Positions 40,777-52,237 of a stretch of DNA of 64,000 nucleotides are shown here, piece after piece (position 1 is the first letter of the stretch; each line of letters begins with the position of its first letter). The stretch spans positions 17,007,545 through 17,071,544 of the forward strand of contig NC_065406.1 of assembly GCF_024362695.1 (NCBI RefSeq). The letters run 5' to 3'. A program made the translations under genes and the position numbers. Under the pieces are notes generated by a model. That model saw nothing but the letters and a program-made list of their open reading frames with translations, did not search any database and was not told the origin of the DNA. This stretch comes from Pectinophora gossypiella (Eukaryota; Arthropoda; Insecta; Lepidoptera; Gelechiidae).

Positions 40777-41299
40777 GCTCAAAAACTAGACCACAGACGC
40801 GTTACGCTATTAAGCAGGTACTTACTAGTATGTATTTGCTCTCAGCCAATCAGGAGCAACCAGGTACCTAAATGAAAAAAACGAATCTCACGAGCTGTCA
40901 AAATCTCCCGGTAATATTCAAACGCGGCTTATAAAATGCAAATGTACGAAAACAGCTTAAACAAAGCTTGACGAGGTAAAAACCCGTTTGAAGCCTATCA
41001 CGCTCGTTTGCTATTCACCGCTTTATACCTCAGTTGTAGCTCTGAGTTTTTTCTGGAACATTCTGCATTTTTTAAAACGATAGATTTACTTTGCCGCACG
41101 CGATTTTCGCCTGGATTTTGGTAAAAGAAAATAATAGAGCACACGGTCTGCGCTTCGGTAGCTTTTGAATATTTAAATCGTATTTAGTACGACACGTTCT
41201 ATTTTCAAACGTACTAAGTGGAATGGATGTTGTGTTAGTTTTAACTCTGCGTACACCGTGTCTGCTAAATCAGTGCAAATAAGTGAAGATTTAGTCTAC
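40777..41299. other. Gene-free, nothing recognised
   Basis: No supported feature. Confidence 0.4.
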
Positions 41300-41578
41300 A
41301 TAATAACGGGTTCTTACCGCGTTTAAATGGAGATATGAGACTCCCGATATTTCGACACTGTTGCAAGTGCCATGATCACGGGATGACTGATGAGATTGGA
41401 GTGGAGAAACAAGCGGCAAAGAAAGAGTGTAGACAGATATGTCTGCCCGTAGAAAATTATGGATCTACCTACTCTACTCCAATCTCATCAGTCATCCCGT
41501 GATCATGGCACTTGCAACAGTGTCGAAATATTGGGAGTCTCATATCCCCATTTAAACGCGGTAAGGACCCGTTATTAT
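41300..41578. mobile_element. MITE-Q copy 1
   Basis: The arms (41300-41405 and 41474-41578) are complements: ATAATAACGGGTTCTTACCG, ATATGAGACTCCCGATATTT, CGACACTGTTGCAAGTGCCA. The 68-base centre is unique. It is non-coding. Confidence 0.85.
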
Positions 41579-41767
41579 ATGCTTTAATTATGATAATAAC
41601 CGCGTAAACTTAAAACAATTTAGTCTACACTTTTATTTTGACTCTAAAAGTTCCTTATATGCTTTTGTTACAGATACTTTTGTATCTAGTCTAGGCGCTA
41701 GACTCACAAATTTTAAGATCAAAACTTTTTAGTTTTATTATTCTCTTCCACATTTTTAGATACAAGA

Positions 41768-41880
41768 TAAGCTCACGACTATATCCCAATTGGGGAAGTC
41801 AGAGGTGCATCCATCGCAAGATGAACTATGTACCCACGTCTTCTCGAACTTTCTGTTAGACCAACGTCGAGTGAACTGTG
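41768..41880. repeat. Family I, clearest copy
   Basis: AAGCTCACGACTATATCCCA, ATCCATCGCAAGATGAACTA, CTGTTAGACCAACGT. Confidence 0.55.
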
Positions 41881-42123
41881 TTTGTAAAATACCTGTGAGA
41901 AAATATCGTTTTTATTTTATTAGATACTTATATTTTTTTCTACAAGTACGTGTTAAAAGGCGTAATAAACAATTCACTTTCGCTTTTGTAATATTAAATA
42001 TTTATTTAAAGTAAGTTTCTATGAACATGAAATTTGTTGAAATGAGCTTAATCTAGTCAGTTATTAAGTTCCTAACCTTGAATTTTAGTATCACTACAAA
42101 GCAGTATAAAGCTGTTGTCTTAA

Positions 42124-42639
42124 ACATGGTATAAAAAAACCAGGTATGCTCAATCCTATGACAAGCCGCCATTGCTAGTTCTTTTATGACGTGAGTGTTA
42201 CCACTGTGTTACCATTAAATTTGTATCTCCAACATTCCAAGGACATACATTTTATTATTGAAAAGTAAGTGACCAATGTATTTAATTACTATTCCTATAA
42301 AAAGATCAATAAAACTGTAAGTAACTCTTTAACTAAAAGTTCAAAAATTCCTTGCGAAATAAATATAAAAACATTGTTCGTGGGTAATTTAATTTTTACG
42401 AAATGGCAACACAGGGTGGGGTGACGTCAGCTGGGTTAGCTGTCACTTTTGAGCATACCAAGGAGGATAAAATGGCCACATCGAAACAATTCATCTAAGA
42501 AAGCAATACTGCTATTTGACATTTGTTTGCATTGCACACTTAGTTTTATATGCGCAAATGTCAAATGGCAATTTTGCTTTCTTAGATGAAATGCTTCGAT
42601 ATGGCCATTTTAACCTCCCTGGTCTTCTTATACCATGGC
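42124..42639. mobile_element. MITE-S, palindrome with outer inverted repeat
   Basis: The inner arms at 42457-42530 and 42550-42622 are complements (GGATAAAATGGCCACATCGA; ATTCATCTAAGAAAGCAA; TTTGACATTTG). The outer repeat CATGGTATAAAAAAACCAGG at 42125 matches the reverse of 42619-42638. GGTATGCTC at 42143 and GAGCATACC at 42451 also pair, so two elements may be nested. Confidence 0.65.
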
Positions 42640-43261
42640 CTTAATGTTGATGTCTTAAAGAGCTATAGGATGAACCTGTAAGCATTTAATAGTACTAATG
42701 ACCATTACTATACAAACCGTTACTGAAGCACTTTAAAAACCTCTTTAAAGCTGAAACGAAGCGTCAATTAAGAAAAATATGAAATTTCATCGTCTCACGA
42801 TTGCGAAGTTGTTGGTTGAAATATTAATAATAGCGTATAATGGCGTGTAATTCCGGTAATTAAGCGGTGGCAAGAGTTCAGGCTGTGATTATGAACATAT
42901 TAAGGCGTCCCTCGCTTGAAGAAATTTTGAAATTGAATTTCGTCGTTTCGCTCGTCGGTTTTAAAGTGTACATATGATAACATAGAGAGTTTTATGTGCG
43001 ATGAAATGAGACGAGGATTTTGATGTTTTTAGAAAAACGGCTTTTTAACTTCCTAGAGCACGGACTGTCTATCTCGCTCGCACCTGGACGTTAGGCAACG
43101 CGCGGCAAGAATGAAAATCCTGTACATAACGTAAAAAGAAGGAAAATATTTTTATAATAAGACAAAGTAAATTTATTAAAGTCGAGAGTAAAGAATGTAT
43201 AATGTAGAATGCAAGCAGCTGTGGAATTTGCAGTCAAATTCAATTCATTAAGCATTTTCGT
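42640..43261. other. Gene-free; short family M-like piece
   Basis: GCACGGACTGTCTATCTCGC near 43060 resembles family M. Otherwise nothing. Confidence 0.4.
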
Positions 43262-43515
43262 TTTTCGCAGGGTCCGTTTACCTAACCTGAAGATTTGAGA
43301 GGTCCGGTTTTTTAGAAAAGCGACTACCTGTCTGGACTTCCAACCCGCAAGAGAAATCCAGCCCAATACAGGTTAGTTCACACACCTCCGAAATTGCACT
43401 TCTCGGGAATGTGGGTTTCCTCCACGTGATAATCATTTATAAAAACTTATTATTTATAAAAACCATGTTTAGGCCTGTGCTGGATTCGAACCTGCGACCT
43501 CAAAGTGAGAGGAAA
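43262..43515 (-). mobile_element. SINE-B with tRNA box B
   Basis: GTCCGTTTACCTAACCTGAA, GCGACTACCTGTCTGGACTT, CAGCCCAATACAGGTTAG, TTCTCGGGAATGTGGGTTTC and finally GGATTCGAACCTGCGACCTC. Its reverse carries GGTTCGAATCC, the tRNA box B consensus. The box A half is missing. Confidence 0.7.
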
Positions 43516-43805
43516 GCGTCAAAAAGTCAAATGAAATTAGCTATAAAAATTAACTGACCTTCTGCTTAATAAACCTTAAATAACCTTTTCGGATAATATA
43601 GTTACCCACTTAAGCTTATGATCTCCTAGCTTTTTGATAACAAATTCATAAATGAAATTTTCAAAGTTTTGACTTACACCCTTTGCCCTTAGGCTTAATA
43701 TTATCCCATATAATTTCCTTATTAAAACCATCGTTATGAAGTTTCGTAAAGTCGAGTGGTACTCGTTATCAAACTTAACCAGTTTGGCAATTTTAATTGC
43801 ATAAT

Positions 43806-44133
43806 CTTCTTCTTCTATCGTGTGGGTTTTGAGGCGAATTACTAACCTCATCAACCCTGGTGTCAGGGTTACTATTGAGCCGCCAAAGGCCCCTGACATG
43901 ACTCATTTATAACGACTACGTACTTACACAGTAAGTAGTAACCGGGACCAACGGCTTAACGTGCCTTCCGAAGCACGGATCGTCTTACTTTCGGACAATC
44001 TGGTGATCAGCCTGTAATGTCCTAACCAAACTAGGGACCACAAAGTAATTTTTGTGATATTTCCCCACTGGGAATCGAACCCAGGACCTCCGGATCGTGA
44101 GTCTAACGCTCAACCACTGGACCACGGAGGCCG
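43806..44133 (-). mobile_element. SINE-A, full length, with 9 bp TSD
   Basis: Minus strand: head GGCCTCCGTGGTCCAGTGGT, box B GGTTCGATTCC, core CGTGCTTCGGAAGGCACG, tail CCTGACACCAGGGTTGATGA to ATAGAAGAAG. The target duplication TTGCATAAT lies at 43797-43805 and 44134-44142. Confidence 0.92.
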
Positions 44134-44204
44134 TTGCATAATTACCTACTAAGTCTTATTTTGTCAACAAAATACACTATATTGTTTTAGGTTTACGCGG
44201 TTGT

Positions 44205-44302
44205 TGGTGCTAATTCCCGTAAATACCATCTAATTTTATTTTATGAAAATGACGGATATAACTTAAAATAAAATTAGGCGGTGTCTGCAGGAATCGGGAC
44301 CA
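44205..44302 (-). mobile_element. Minimal MITE-A, 98 bp
   Basis: Only the two terminal repeats remain: TGGTGCTAATTCCCGTAAAT at the left and GGTGTCTGCAGGAATCGGGA at the right, reversed relative to copies 1 and 2. Flanks TTGT and TTAT are near-matches to a TTAA target. It is an extreme internal deletion. Confidence 0.8.
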
Positions 44303-44309
44303 TTATCAT

Positions 44310-44517
44310 AATTAAAACACAAAATAACGGGTTCTTACCGCATTTAAATCAGGGATATGAGACTCCCGACAAACACACACACACACACACACAACACAAA
44401 CACTCCAATCACATCAGTCCTCCCGCGATCATGGCACTTGCAACAGTGTCGAAATATCGGGAGTCTCATATGCCTGATTTAAACGTGGTAAGAACCCGTT
44501 ATTATGTGTTTTAATTA
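44310..44517. mobile_element. MITE-Q copy 2 with AC microsatellite
   Basis: The outer repeat is AATTAAAACACAAAATAACG / its mirror. The arms match 41300-41578, but part of the left arm is replaced by an (AC)n tract at 44371-44393. The right arm is complete. Confidence 0.8.
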
Positions 44518-44707
44518 AAATACACTACATGTACTTGGCAACAAAATAATAAAATAAAGAATAATATTACGTGTTGCTGGCATCACAAGGATAAAGTAAT
44601 TATTATTTTTTGGCATGGCAATATTGTATGGAATTGAATGGCCTCCCGCGAAAGTGTATTTTACCGATTACAAAATTTTAATTTGACAAGGAACGATCTG
44701 GTGTTTT

Positions 44708-44780
44708 GGAATTGGAATATAATTCAAAAATATCTTTATTCAGTAGGTAACATAGTTACACTTTGAATCGTCAATATAGA
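44708..44780 (-). mobile_element. LINE-J 3' tip
   Basis: ATTCAAAAATATCTTTATTC, AGTAGGTAACATAGTTACAC and TTTGAATCG are the reverse of the LINE-J terminus at 13995-14050. Confidence 0.65.
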
Positions 44781-44845
44781 ACTAGAACCCTCGACCTCTC
44801 AACTTCTACTACACCACAGTCCACACACACCAAGAGCCGAGCACT

Positions 44846-44958
44846 ACGTACCCACTTTAGAACCCTGTCGTACTATCATATTTGACATTTAGTGAGACTT
44901 ACAGTTCAATTTGTCAAAAAAGTTAATGTGACATGGTACCAAACTGTACACATAGTAA
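44846..44958 (+). mobile_element. MITE-H copy 3
   Basis: GTACCCACTTTAGAACCCTG, CATTTAGTGAGACTTACAGT, GACATGGTACCAAACTGTAC. Both terminal tips are worn. Confidence 0.7.
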
Positions 44959-44959
44959 T

Positions 44960-45012
44960 GCTCGTTGCGCGCCGACTTCACCTCCTCTGGGTCTTACTTT
45001 AGTCTTAAATGG
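44960..45012 (+). repeat. Family M fragment
   Basis: CTTCACCTCCTCTGGGTCTT followed by ACTTTAGTCTTAAATGG. Confidence 0.45.
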
Positions 45013-45021
45013 TTCATTATC

Positions 45022-45127
45022 ATCATCATCAGCCGTACGACGCCCACTGCTGGGCATAACTCTCCCCCAAGGATCTCCACGACGACGATCAGTCCAGCAT
45101 CCAGCGGTTTCCCGCGACCTTCACCTT
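45022..45127 (-). mobile_element. LINE-E 3' end, short
   Basis: CATCATCAGCCGTACGACGC, CCACTGCTGGGCATAACTCT, CCAAGGATCTCCACGACGAC: the reverse of the last 100 bases of LINE-E (34430-34535). Confidence 0.8.
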
Positions 45128-45199
45128 TGATGAAACTTTACAATAATGTCGCTTACACATCAGAATAACAAACAAGCTTTTACAATTAGAAAATTCGGA

Positions 45200-45262
45200 A
45201 ATTCTTACCGCGGAAACCAGACGAAGTCCAAGCGGACGAAGTCGCGGGCGGCCGTTAGTAAG
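45200..45262 (+). repeat. Dispersed repeat terminus
   Basis: AAGCGGACGAAGTCGCGGGC then GGCCGTTAGTAAG; same terminus class as 35440. Confidence 0.5.
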
Positions 45263-45599
45263 CCCATAAAGAAGTCCATCGCTCATATACTATACACATA
45301 TTACACAAACTCTACGCAACATACCCAATTCAAAATTTCAGTTTGACCCTCGTAAATGGGCCAATAACCCACCCGACTATCAGCACATAAGTGAATCTTG
45401 AATTTATTTATTTTTGGATGTCGTTCGAATTTCGTAAAATCGTAAAACCTTATCCCCCGATCGTAAAAGTTATCCCTCACAGGGGTAACCAGTCGCAGCT
45501 TTTAAGCCTACTGGAAAGGTGCTACGGAACCGTATTGCTCTGATAGAATAAAAAAATAAAAGATTTATTTTATTGTTTTCTTAATTTTAAAGCAAAATA

Positions 45600-45880
45600 C
45601 CTCTATCTATCTACTCAGCCTACATCCACCCACTGCTGGGTATAAGGTCTACTCTCTTTCACACATCCTTTCCGGTCCTGTGTAAGTCGCGTGCATTGCA
45701 TTGGTATACCTCACAATGTCATCCGACCACCGGGCTGGTGATCTGCCTCGATATCGCATACCATCCGTCGGCCACCAATCAGTAACAGCCTTAGTCCATC
45801 TGTTGTCTTCCCGTCTTGCCAAGTGTCCTGCACATCTCTACTTAAGCCTAGCGATTCGTATACCTAAATCTTCGACTTTA
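45600..45880 (-). mobile_element. LINE-T ORF2 C-terminal fragment
   Basis: The minus strand encodes AGHLARREDNRWTKAVTDWW, then PTDGMRYRGRSPARWSDDIV, matching the GHxARxxDxRW ... GRPxxRWxDD pattern of RTE/CR1-like ORF2 ends. A stop follows shortly. The 3' end is TACCCAGCAGTGGGTGGATG, TAGGCTGA with a TAGATAGA tail. Confidence 0.75.
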
Positions 45881-45944
45881 GTGCGTTGCCGAATTAAAAT
45901 ACTTACGCAACGGAAAAAGTTTGCAAATACGGATATGTATGCAT

Positions 45945-46475
45945 AGGCATAAGCTCACGCCTATTCCAATTAGGGTAGTCAGAGGTTCATTCATCGGAAG
46001 AAAATGAACTAAGTGGGTTATGGTGACGTGTCGTCGGCGCTGACCGGTTATCAAACGCAACGTGGAATTCTGTAGCGCTGGCGTCGCGTTACCGGGGCGC
46101 CAGCGCAGCGACTTTTACACTAATAAATATATCCATACTTTTGAAGGTCAGTCCAATCTTTATGTCTTCGAACATTAAAAGAAAAACTGTTGTTTTATAA
46201 CTTCTTTCAGTGTTCAATCGTTTTCAGACGATATTAAAACCAATAAATCAAACGAAACAATAAAAACTTTCTTTATTACGAATGTTCTTAAAATTTGTGC
46301 TTGTTCCAAAAACGGGGCTTTCTGAGAACGCGAAACGACTGCGTAAATAGAAACTGCTTAAGATTTAGACATTATTAAATAAAAGCAAGATATTGTAATA
46401 ACTTCTTTTGTAGATAAACATAAGCTCACGACTATATCCCAATTGGGGTAGCCAGAGGTAACAAACCCATGTACT
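45945..46475. repeat. Two family I fragments and unique sequence
   Basis: CATAAGCTCACGCCTATTCC at 45948 and CATAAGCTCACGACTATATC at 46420, about 470 bases apart; the sequence between is unremarkable. Confidence 0.5.
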
Positions 46476-47497
46476 GACTGACTGACATAGTTGTTCTCCC
46501 AGAATTAGCATCGGGGGGTAAAAATGATGTATGGCGGGTGTGATCGCGATCTCCTGGTGAGTATGGGAAAACTTCCAGATCTTGGAAAACTGCTCCGCGT
46601 CAAACTATCGTACCTGGAACTTTTTTTTCCACCAAGGTCCTGTTCGCACTCCGGCCAGTCCTTCCGGCAACCGACGAAACAATATACAATACTTTACTGA
46701 ACAGAAGGAACATATAATACAGAAATGCAAATTAAACAAACATACAAAAGGCGAGCAAACAAAAATAATTTCCGCATCGAGACACTATATTGTCAGACAC
46801 CGAGATAAACAAACAACGCACGGTTCAAAATGCAAAAGCATCCCAGAAGTCTATGAGCACGAAATCTTTCCAAATTCAAAAAGGAGGTCAGGCTCACTTC
46901 TTAAAAAATACCGGCCAAAAGTGACGGTAATCGCTGTTAAAAATTGCCGATGTTCTCTGGCCGGCCACTTTCAGGGTAATAAAACTTCTGCACGGGACAC
47001 TGGTCCCGCCCATCTCTCATTTTGTCCCGGACTACCCAACTGGGCGGGACATAGCGCTAGCCTTAATTTTTAACCGCCACTTAATTTAGCCGGTTAAGAC
47101 CCCGTTACGAAGAAGGTGATATTTTTCAGATTTTTCCCGATTTTTAGGGAGGTAAGAAAACTAATTTTCTTAATTTACTTCTTCGGTTTTGAAAGGTGTC
47201 ATAAGATTGTTGAATTTAAAAATTTCGCTTTTTAAATACCTTTACCTTAATGATAACTTCTAATTTACAAACGAGTCCAGGTCTGGATGACAGATGATAA
47301 TTATACTACTTTCTTTGTCAATAAAATCTAACTAATAAAGCGTCTGATAATATCGCACCTGGCTATCTACAATACGTGCGTAGCATATGGCTAGCCACGA
47401 ATATCAAGGTAACATATTGAGAGGCGTGCGGCGCATGGCATGCAGAGCATATATTATGCACATAATGAAATTCAAGAAAAATGTAATGAGACATACA
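46476..47497. other. Gene-free; one 163-codon frame of unknown meaning
   Basis: The frame at 46582-47073 starts at TTG and has no recognisable motif, signal or splice context. CGGCCACTTT and CGGGACACTGGTCCCG near 46970-47010 form GC-rich palindromes that may belong to an unrecognised repeat. Confidence 0.3.
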
Positions 47498-47635
47498 TAC
47501 ATCATCATCAGCCCATTAACTTCCCCACTGCTGGGGCACGGGCCTTCCCTATGGATGGATAAGGAGAGCGGGCCTTAAACCATCATGCGGGCCCAGTGGG
47601 GATTGATGGTTATTATCGACTGCAAATGCAGCCGG
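47498..47635 (-). mobile_element. SINE-D 3' part
   Basis: CATCATCAGCCCATTAACTT, CCCACTGCTGGGGCACGGGC, GATTGATGGTTATTATCGAC, AAATGCAGCCGGG. It is truncated at the shared core. Confidence 0.8.
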
Positions 47636-47700
47636 GTACATACATCCATACATAAACTTGCGCCTATTTCCCATCGGGGTAAAGAGGGAACTACGAATAT
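47636..47700 (-). mobile_element. LINE-L 3' tail
   Basis: TACATACATCCATACATAAA then TTGCGCCTATTTCCCATCGG. This is the reverse of a TATGTATG tail and the preceding 3' UTR, joined directly to the truncated SINE-D. Confidence 0.55.
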
Positions 47701-48429
47701 GAGAATTTATGTAAAGAGACCATTGCTCTAAAGGATTTTTTATTATGTACTTATTATGTGTCTAAGGCCATAAAACTTTCCCGTCATTTGATATTATCGA
47801 CCCGAGCTAAGCGCGAAGACACGATAACAAGTCACGCACCTTACAAAAACATATGAAATCACACCCTTACCTCTTCACTTCATCCGTCGACCAATCGAAA
47901 CTACGTGAAACAATTCTATGAATATTTTATCGTTGCCACGAAGCATTAGCCTATTTTTCCTCCACGCAGAGCCGTTTCCATACTGCTATTGATTTTGAGA
48001 GTATGTAAATCTTATTATGTAAATTCTGATGTCAAGAACTGGCTTCTCCATTTTTTGGCTGACGCAACGACTTTTCTTAGCAAATTATTTTTGTATCAAC
48101 GCCTTTTTGAGTGGCATTTCTTTAGCGTTGAAGTTTTTATGTAAAGTTATGTTTGTATTTTTTACGTACTTTGATATTGATACGTACTCGTACATAATTT
48201 ACGTTTATTTTTGTAACTAATACACCAGTGTAATACCCTACTATCCATTACCAGCAATCTAGTTACCAATCTCACCAGTAATAAGTACCTACCTATTTTT
48301 TTGAGACAGTGGGTTCTTTCGCATTCCGTGACTCTCAAAAGTAACGATTTGTAGGTGCATTTCAAATGTTAGGGCTCACAAAGTAAAGTTTTGTTAAGAT
48401 ATTAAATGTTTTGACCTGATTGTTCAAAA
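47701..48429. other. Gene-free, nothing recognised
   Basis: AT-rich unique sequence. Confidence 0.4.
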
Positions 48430-48545
48430 CGGATTAGCCACGTTAAGTAGTCGATACCGTCTACTATTTACGTAGTCTCAATTAGCAACCCTGATACCAC
48501 GGTTAATTAGGTCGGTCATCGATCTCACAACCCACACGAGAGAAC
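48430..48545 (+). mobile_element. SINE-A remnant
   Basis: GATTAGCCACGTTAAGTAGT, GTCTCAATTAGCAACCCTGA, CTCACAACCCACACGAGAGA; internally deleted. Confidence 0.55.
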
Positions 48546-48666
48546 ATACAAACGCTTTATTCTATTTTTTAATTTTTAATATCCATCTTTAAATAGTTTA
48601 CAACCATTCCAAAAAGTGTATCTTACCACTAAGTGTGAAATAAAGATAACGTTAAAGTGCCCACTA

Positions 48667-49216
48667 CGGCCACAACGGCCTCCGTGGTCCAGTGGTTGAC
48701 CGTTGTGCTCACTATCCGGAGGTCCCGGGTTTTAATCCCGGTGGGGCAATCACAAAAATCACTTTGTGATCCCTAGTTTGGTTAGGACATCACAGGCTGA
48801 TCACCTGATTATCCAAAAAGTAAAAAGATCCGTGCTTCGGAATGCACGGAATGTAAGTACGTAGTCGTTACATCTAATCTTGTTATTAAGTTTTACACGT
48901 GTGGTGCGGTACACACACTAAACAATTGTATTATATAATTTTGTATCTACCTAATTACTTATAATATTTAGTTAGATGTTATAATATTATTATAATAAGG
49001 CACCTAGTGTCGCCTCTTTTATATTCCCGTGCCCTTGCAGGGCGTCACATGTACCTTTTTACTATGTTCCACCTTAATTTATGTTTGTGACATGCAATAA
49101 ATGAATATGAATATGAGTCGTGTCAGGAGCCTATGGAGGCTCAGTAATAACCCTGACACCAGGGTTGATGGGGTTGGTAATTCACAACACAATCCACACG
49201 ATAGAAGAAGAAGAAG
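48667..49216 (+). mobile_element. SINE-A with 11 bp TSD, split by a LINE tail
   Basis: Head GGCCTCCGTGGTCCAGTGGT at 48678, box B GGTTTTAATCC (mutated), core partly deleted, tail resuming at 49113 (CGTGTCAGGAGCC, CCTGACACCAGGGTTGATGG) to ATAGAAGAAGAAG. The target duplication AGTGCCCACTA lies at 48656-48666 and 49217-49227, so both halves are one insertion. The 240 bases at 48874-49112 were inserted later. Confidence 0.88.
48874..49112 (+). mobile_element. LINE 3' end inserted in SINE-A
   Basis: AT-rich 3' UTR with CCCGTGCCCTTGCAGGGCGT and ACTATGTTCCACCTTAATTT, ending GCAATAAATGAATATGAATA, an AATAAA signal with a GAATAT tail. It is 5'-truncated with no ORF. Confidence 0.7.
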
Positions 49217-49476
49217 AGTGCCCACTAGATTATATTAATTTCCTCTATCCTTCAAAGTTGTGGCTCACCTAATGAAGAACGACTCGCATTGGTTTTCTAA
49301 TGGAAGAGCCTTGTATCTTCGCCCTGGAGTTTCTTATACGTATTTAATTTCACTGAGCTTGGTGAATGCAGCTCTATATTTCGCTTCACAATTTCACGTA
49401 AGTAGGTAGACTTCTGAGATTATCTAGTTAATGGACTAATCCTGTCCAGATTAACAATAGACACATTTCTTTTTTT

Positions 49477-49600
49477 TTTAAATATGATCCTCTCAGACGA
49501 CGCCCTGAGCCGAGGTTCGCGCTCAACTGGGCACCCTCAGGCCTGTTGTCTTAAATGTTGTACCAGGTGAGAGCCCTCAGCGCTCATTATTTGTACAGCC
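49477..49600 (+). repeat. Family G repeat
   Basis: TCCTCTCAGACGACGCCCTG, GCCGAGGTTCGCGCTCAACT, CAGGCCTGTTGTCTTAAATG. Confidence 0.6.
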
Positions 49601-49626
49601 AGGAAGTTGATTAATAAGTCCTAAGT

Positions 49627-49774
49627 CTTTCGGACAATCAGGTGATCAGCCTGTAATGTCCTAACCAAACTACGGATCACAAAGTAATTTATGTGATATT
49701 TTCCCGCCGGGATTCGAACCAGGGACGTCCGGATCATGAGCCTAACGCTAAACCACTGGACCACGGAGGCCGTT
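49627..49774 (-). mobile_element. SINE-A 5' half
   Basis: Minus strand head GGCCTCCGTGGTCCAGTGGT, box B GGTTCGAATCC, ending after GGCTGATCACCTGATTGTCC. The core and tail are missing, unusual for a 3'-primed SINE and probably due to later deletion. Confidence 0.8.
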
Positions 49775-51394
49775 GAAGTCGGTTAAAAAGGTATTTGACA
49801 TGTTGTTTTTCATAATCGTTTGCAATTTGACTAACCTACCTGGAGCCTGTTTCATCTAGACACGCGGCAGCGTGTCCAGCTAAGTTCAAGAAACAGAACT
49901 GGCGGGCCGCACCGTGTGTAATATTACACGAACCATTTGGAGCCACTTTCTCACTTCTTTTGTCGTTGAAGTCAACAACCAAGGCATTTATCATTGTATT
50001 GAACTTGGCTGTCATTTCACATTTATGTTTTTGATTGGATAAAACTTACAATTGTAAATTACAAAGACAATTTGATGTACATTGCAGAGTGTGTGATCAC
50101 GAATATTTTGCAGTTTCATATTAGCTACGTAATGAACACCAAATTGTCGTTGTTATTTACAATAAGTTTTATGAAACATGCCTCTGCTTGAATAACGCGT
50201 GACTTGCATAGTAGGGTCACGCGTCCATATCCCGGCCAGCTCTAAACCACTAAATACGACTTTATGAATTGAAACTTAAACTATACTGACTTTAAACATA
50301 AATATACTTACCCAAATAATTAAACTCCTCAAAACGTCGCGTTCTATTTTCCGGAGAATGGTTAAGGCGGCGACATACCAAAAGCATTCGCTTGTAATAT
50401 AACAGTGGAGATTCGAGCATTACGTCAGTGAGTGCTTCAAAGCGTGTTAGGCAAGTTGCAAATGTTTTCGTAAAGCAACAGCAATATATAAATGTATGGA
50501 ATTAACATGTCACATTTTCCAATTTGAAGCACTGAACAACAGGTATTCCTTTTTGCAATATCATAGTGAGAGTGAATCGTAATGCCGAGTTACAGTAATT
50601 AGTGTAGCAGAGTACAAACTCTGCGCATACTGGCCTTTCTTTCTTACCGTCTATCATTTTAAATTTCGAAATTCTCATTTCATTCCGTATTTTGTTTCAT
50701 TTTACGCTGACGTATTGCATCCCTGACCTTCATAAGAACAAAATATATCATACTGATTAGCTCTGGCCGTACCCTCTAATTTTGGATTGTGACCATTAAT
50801 TCTTCACTGTTTCTTCTTCTTTTTTGTATATCTAAGCATCATTATAATTTCTTTGTAAAGTGCTGTTAATAAACTGGATATTCCTGTCGGTGTTATTTTC
50901 GTCGTGATTACTAATCATCCCACTACTCTGCCCACGTCTGGACTCCAACCCCACCCATAGTTCAGCAAAAGCGTGCATTATTCTCCCTTAGGCCCATTAA
51001 CCAAGTTGTAAATTATTATAATAATCAACAGTTATAAAAATGTATGGGATTGATATAACTATCACTGTCGTTTACACTTATCATTTGCAACTTGACTAAG
51101 GTCCCAAAACTTTCAGGTCATGAGCGATACGCTCTAATGACTATTGTGAGAGATTGCGTAAATCTGATCGTTTTAAAAATAAAATCGTGGACGGCGCCAT
51201 CTTGCGGCTTTTTACCGCGCAGGAGCGTTAAGCAGTTGTCATTAGGGCATAATGGCGCAATGGAGAAAAAAATAATTACAACAAGGGAGTTCAACGGAGA
51301 TTATTGTTTTAACGAGAGTATTAGAGTGAATTAGATAAAGTATTTTACAATTGGTGTACGGAAGTTTTCTTTCACTGTAGACCATAAAGTTAAT
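49775..51394. other. Gene-free unique stretch
   Basis: TAACGCGTGACTTGCATAGT at 50194 resembles the repeats at 21425 and 60538. No gene recognised. Confidence 0.4.
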
Positions 51395-51575
51395 ATTTCT
51401 ATCTATCTATCTACTCAGCCTGTATCCACCCACTGCTGGGTATATGCCTCCTCTCTTTCACGCCATCCTTTCCGGTCTTATGCAAGTCTCATCCATTGCT
51501 TTTCGGCATACCTCAAAATGTCATCCGACCGCCGCCTGGTGGTCTGCCTCGATATCGCATACCATCCTTAATATT
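51395..51575 (-). mobile_element. LINE-T 3' end
   Basis: CTATCTATCTACTCAGCCTG, CCACCCACTGCTGGGTATAT, CTCGATATCGCATACCATCC: shorter copy of 45600-45880. Confidence 0.75.
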
Positions 51576-51914
51576 TTAATATTGTTACATTACAAGCAAA
51601 TGCTCCCGGTGTCGGTCCGTCTTTAGACTTGAATGAACCCAGTGACATTGTTGTCTGCAACACTCTACAACTAAGTGATTGTTCTACGTATCTCTGTTGA
51701 CGGCAGACGGATCCTGACTAAACTTTGCACAGTATTTTAATAACAAAAGGACGGATAAATTTGAATAGAGACTACCTTGGTTAAGGATAAAGTACTTGGT
51801 AATGGAAATAATAATTCATTTGAAAGTTTTATTAATCCGTAATTTAATGAATTTCAGTGTTATCGTTTTCGTCTTCTGAAAGACTGAATTAGACTTCAAA
51901 GAGTTTAAAATTAT
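51576..51914. other. Gene-free, nothing recognised
   Basis: No supported feature. Confidence 0.4.
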
Positions 51915-51953
51915 GTTTAGATCACAGATAATTGATATCATGTAGTTTCCACA

Positions 51954-52237
51954 CCAGGCCATTAACGTCCCCACTGCTGGGGCACGGGCCTTCCCTATGG
52001 ATGGATAGGAAGATCGGGCCTTAAACCACCACGCGGGCCCAGTGCGGATTGGTGGTTATTAACGACTGCTAATGCAGCCGGGACCAACGGCTTAACGTGC
52101 CTTCCGAAGCACGGAGGAGCTCGAGATGAAAACTTTTTTTTTGTGGTCACCCATCCTGTGACCGGTCTTGGCGAAAGTTGCTTAACTTCAACAATCGCAG
52201 ACCGAGCGCGTTTACCGCTGCGCCACCGAGCTCCTCG
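51954..52237 (-). mobile_element. SINE-D, full length, inside family O
   Basis: Minus strand head GAGGAGCTCGGTGGCGCAGC, 5S blocks GAAGTTAAGCAAC and GGATGGGTGACC, core CGTGCTTCGGAAGGCACG, tail GCCCCAGCAGTGGGGACGTT. Flanking GTTTCCACA (51945) and GTTACCACA (52237) form a 9 bp target duplication with one change. Flanking sequence on both sides belongs to family O. Confidence 0.88.

Noticed and set aside
45701..45946. 81-codon plus-strand frame
   Set aside because: It is antisense to the LINE-T ORF2 end, which explains the sequence better.
46582..47073. 163-codon frame, the longest outside LINEs
   Set aside because: Non-ATG start, no domain or signal, and no flanking gene structure. Left as gene-free sequence.
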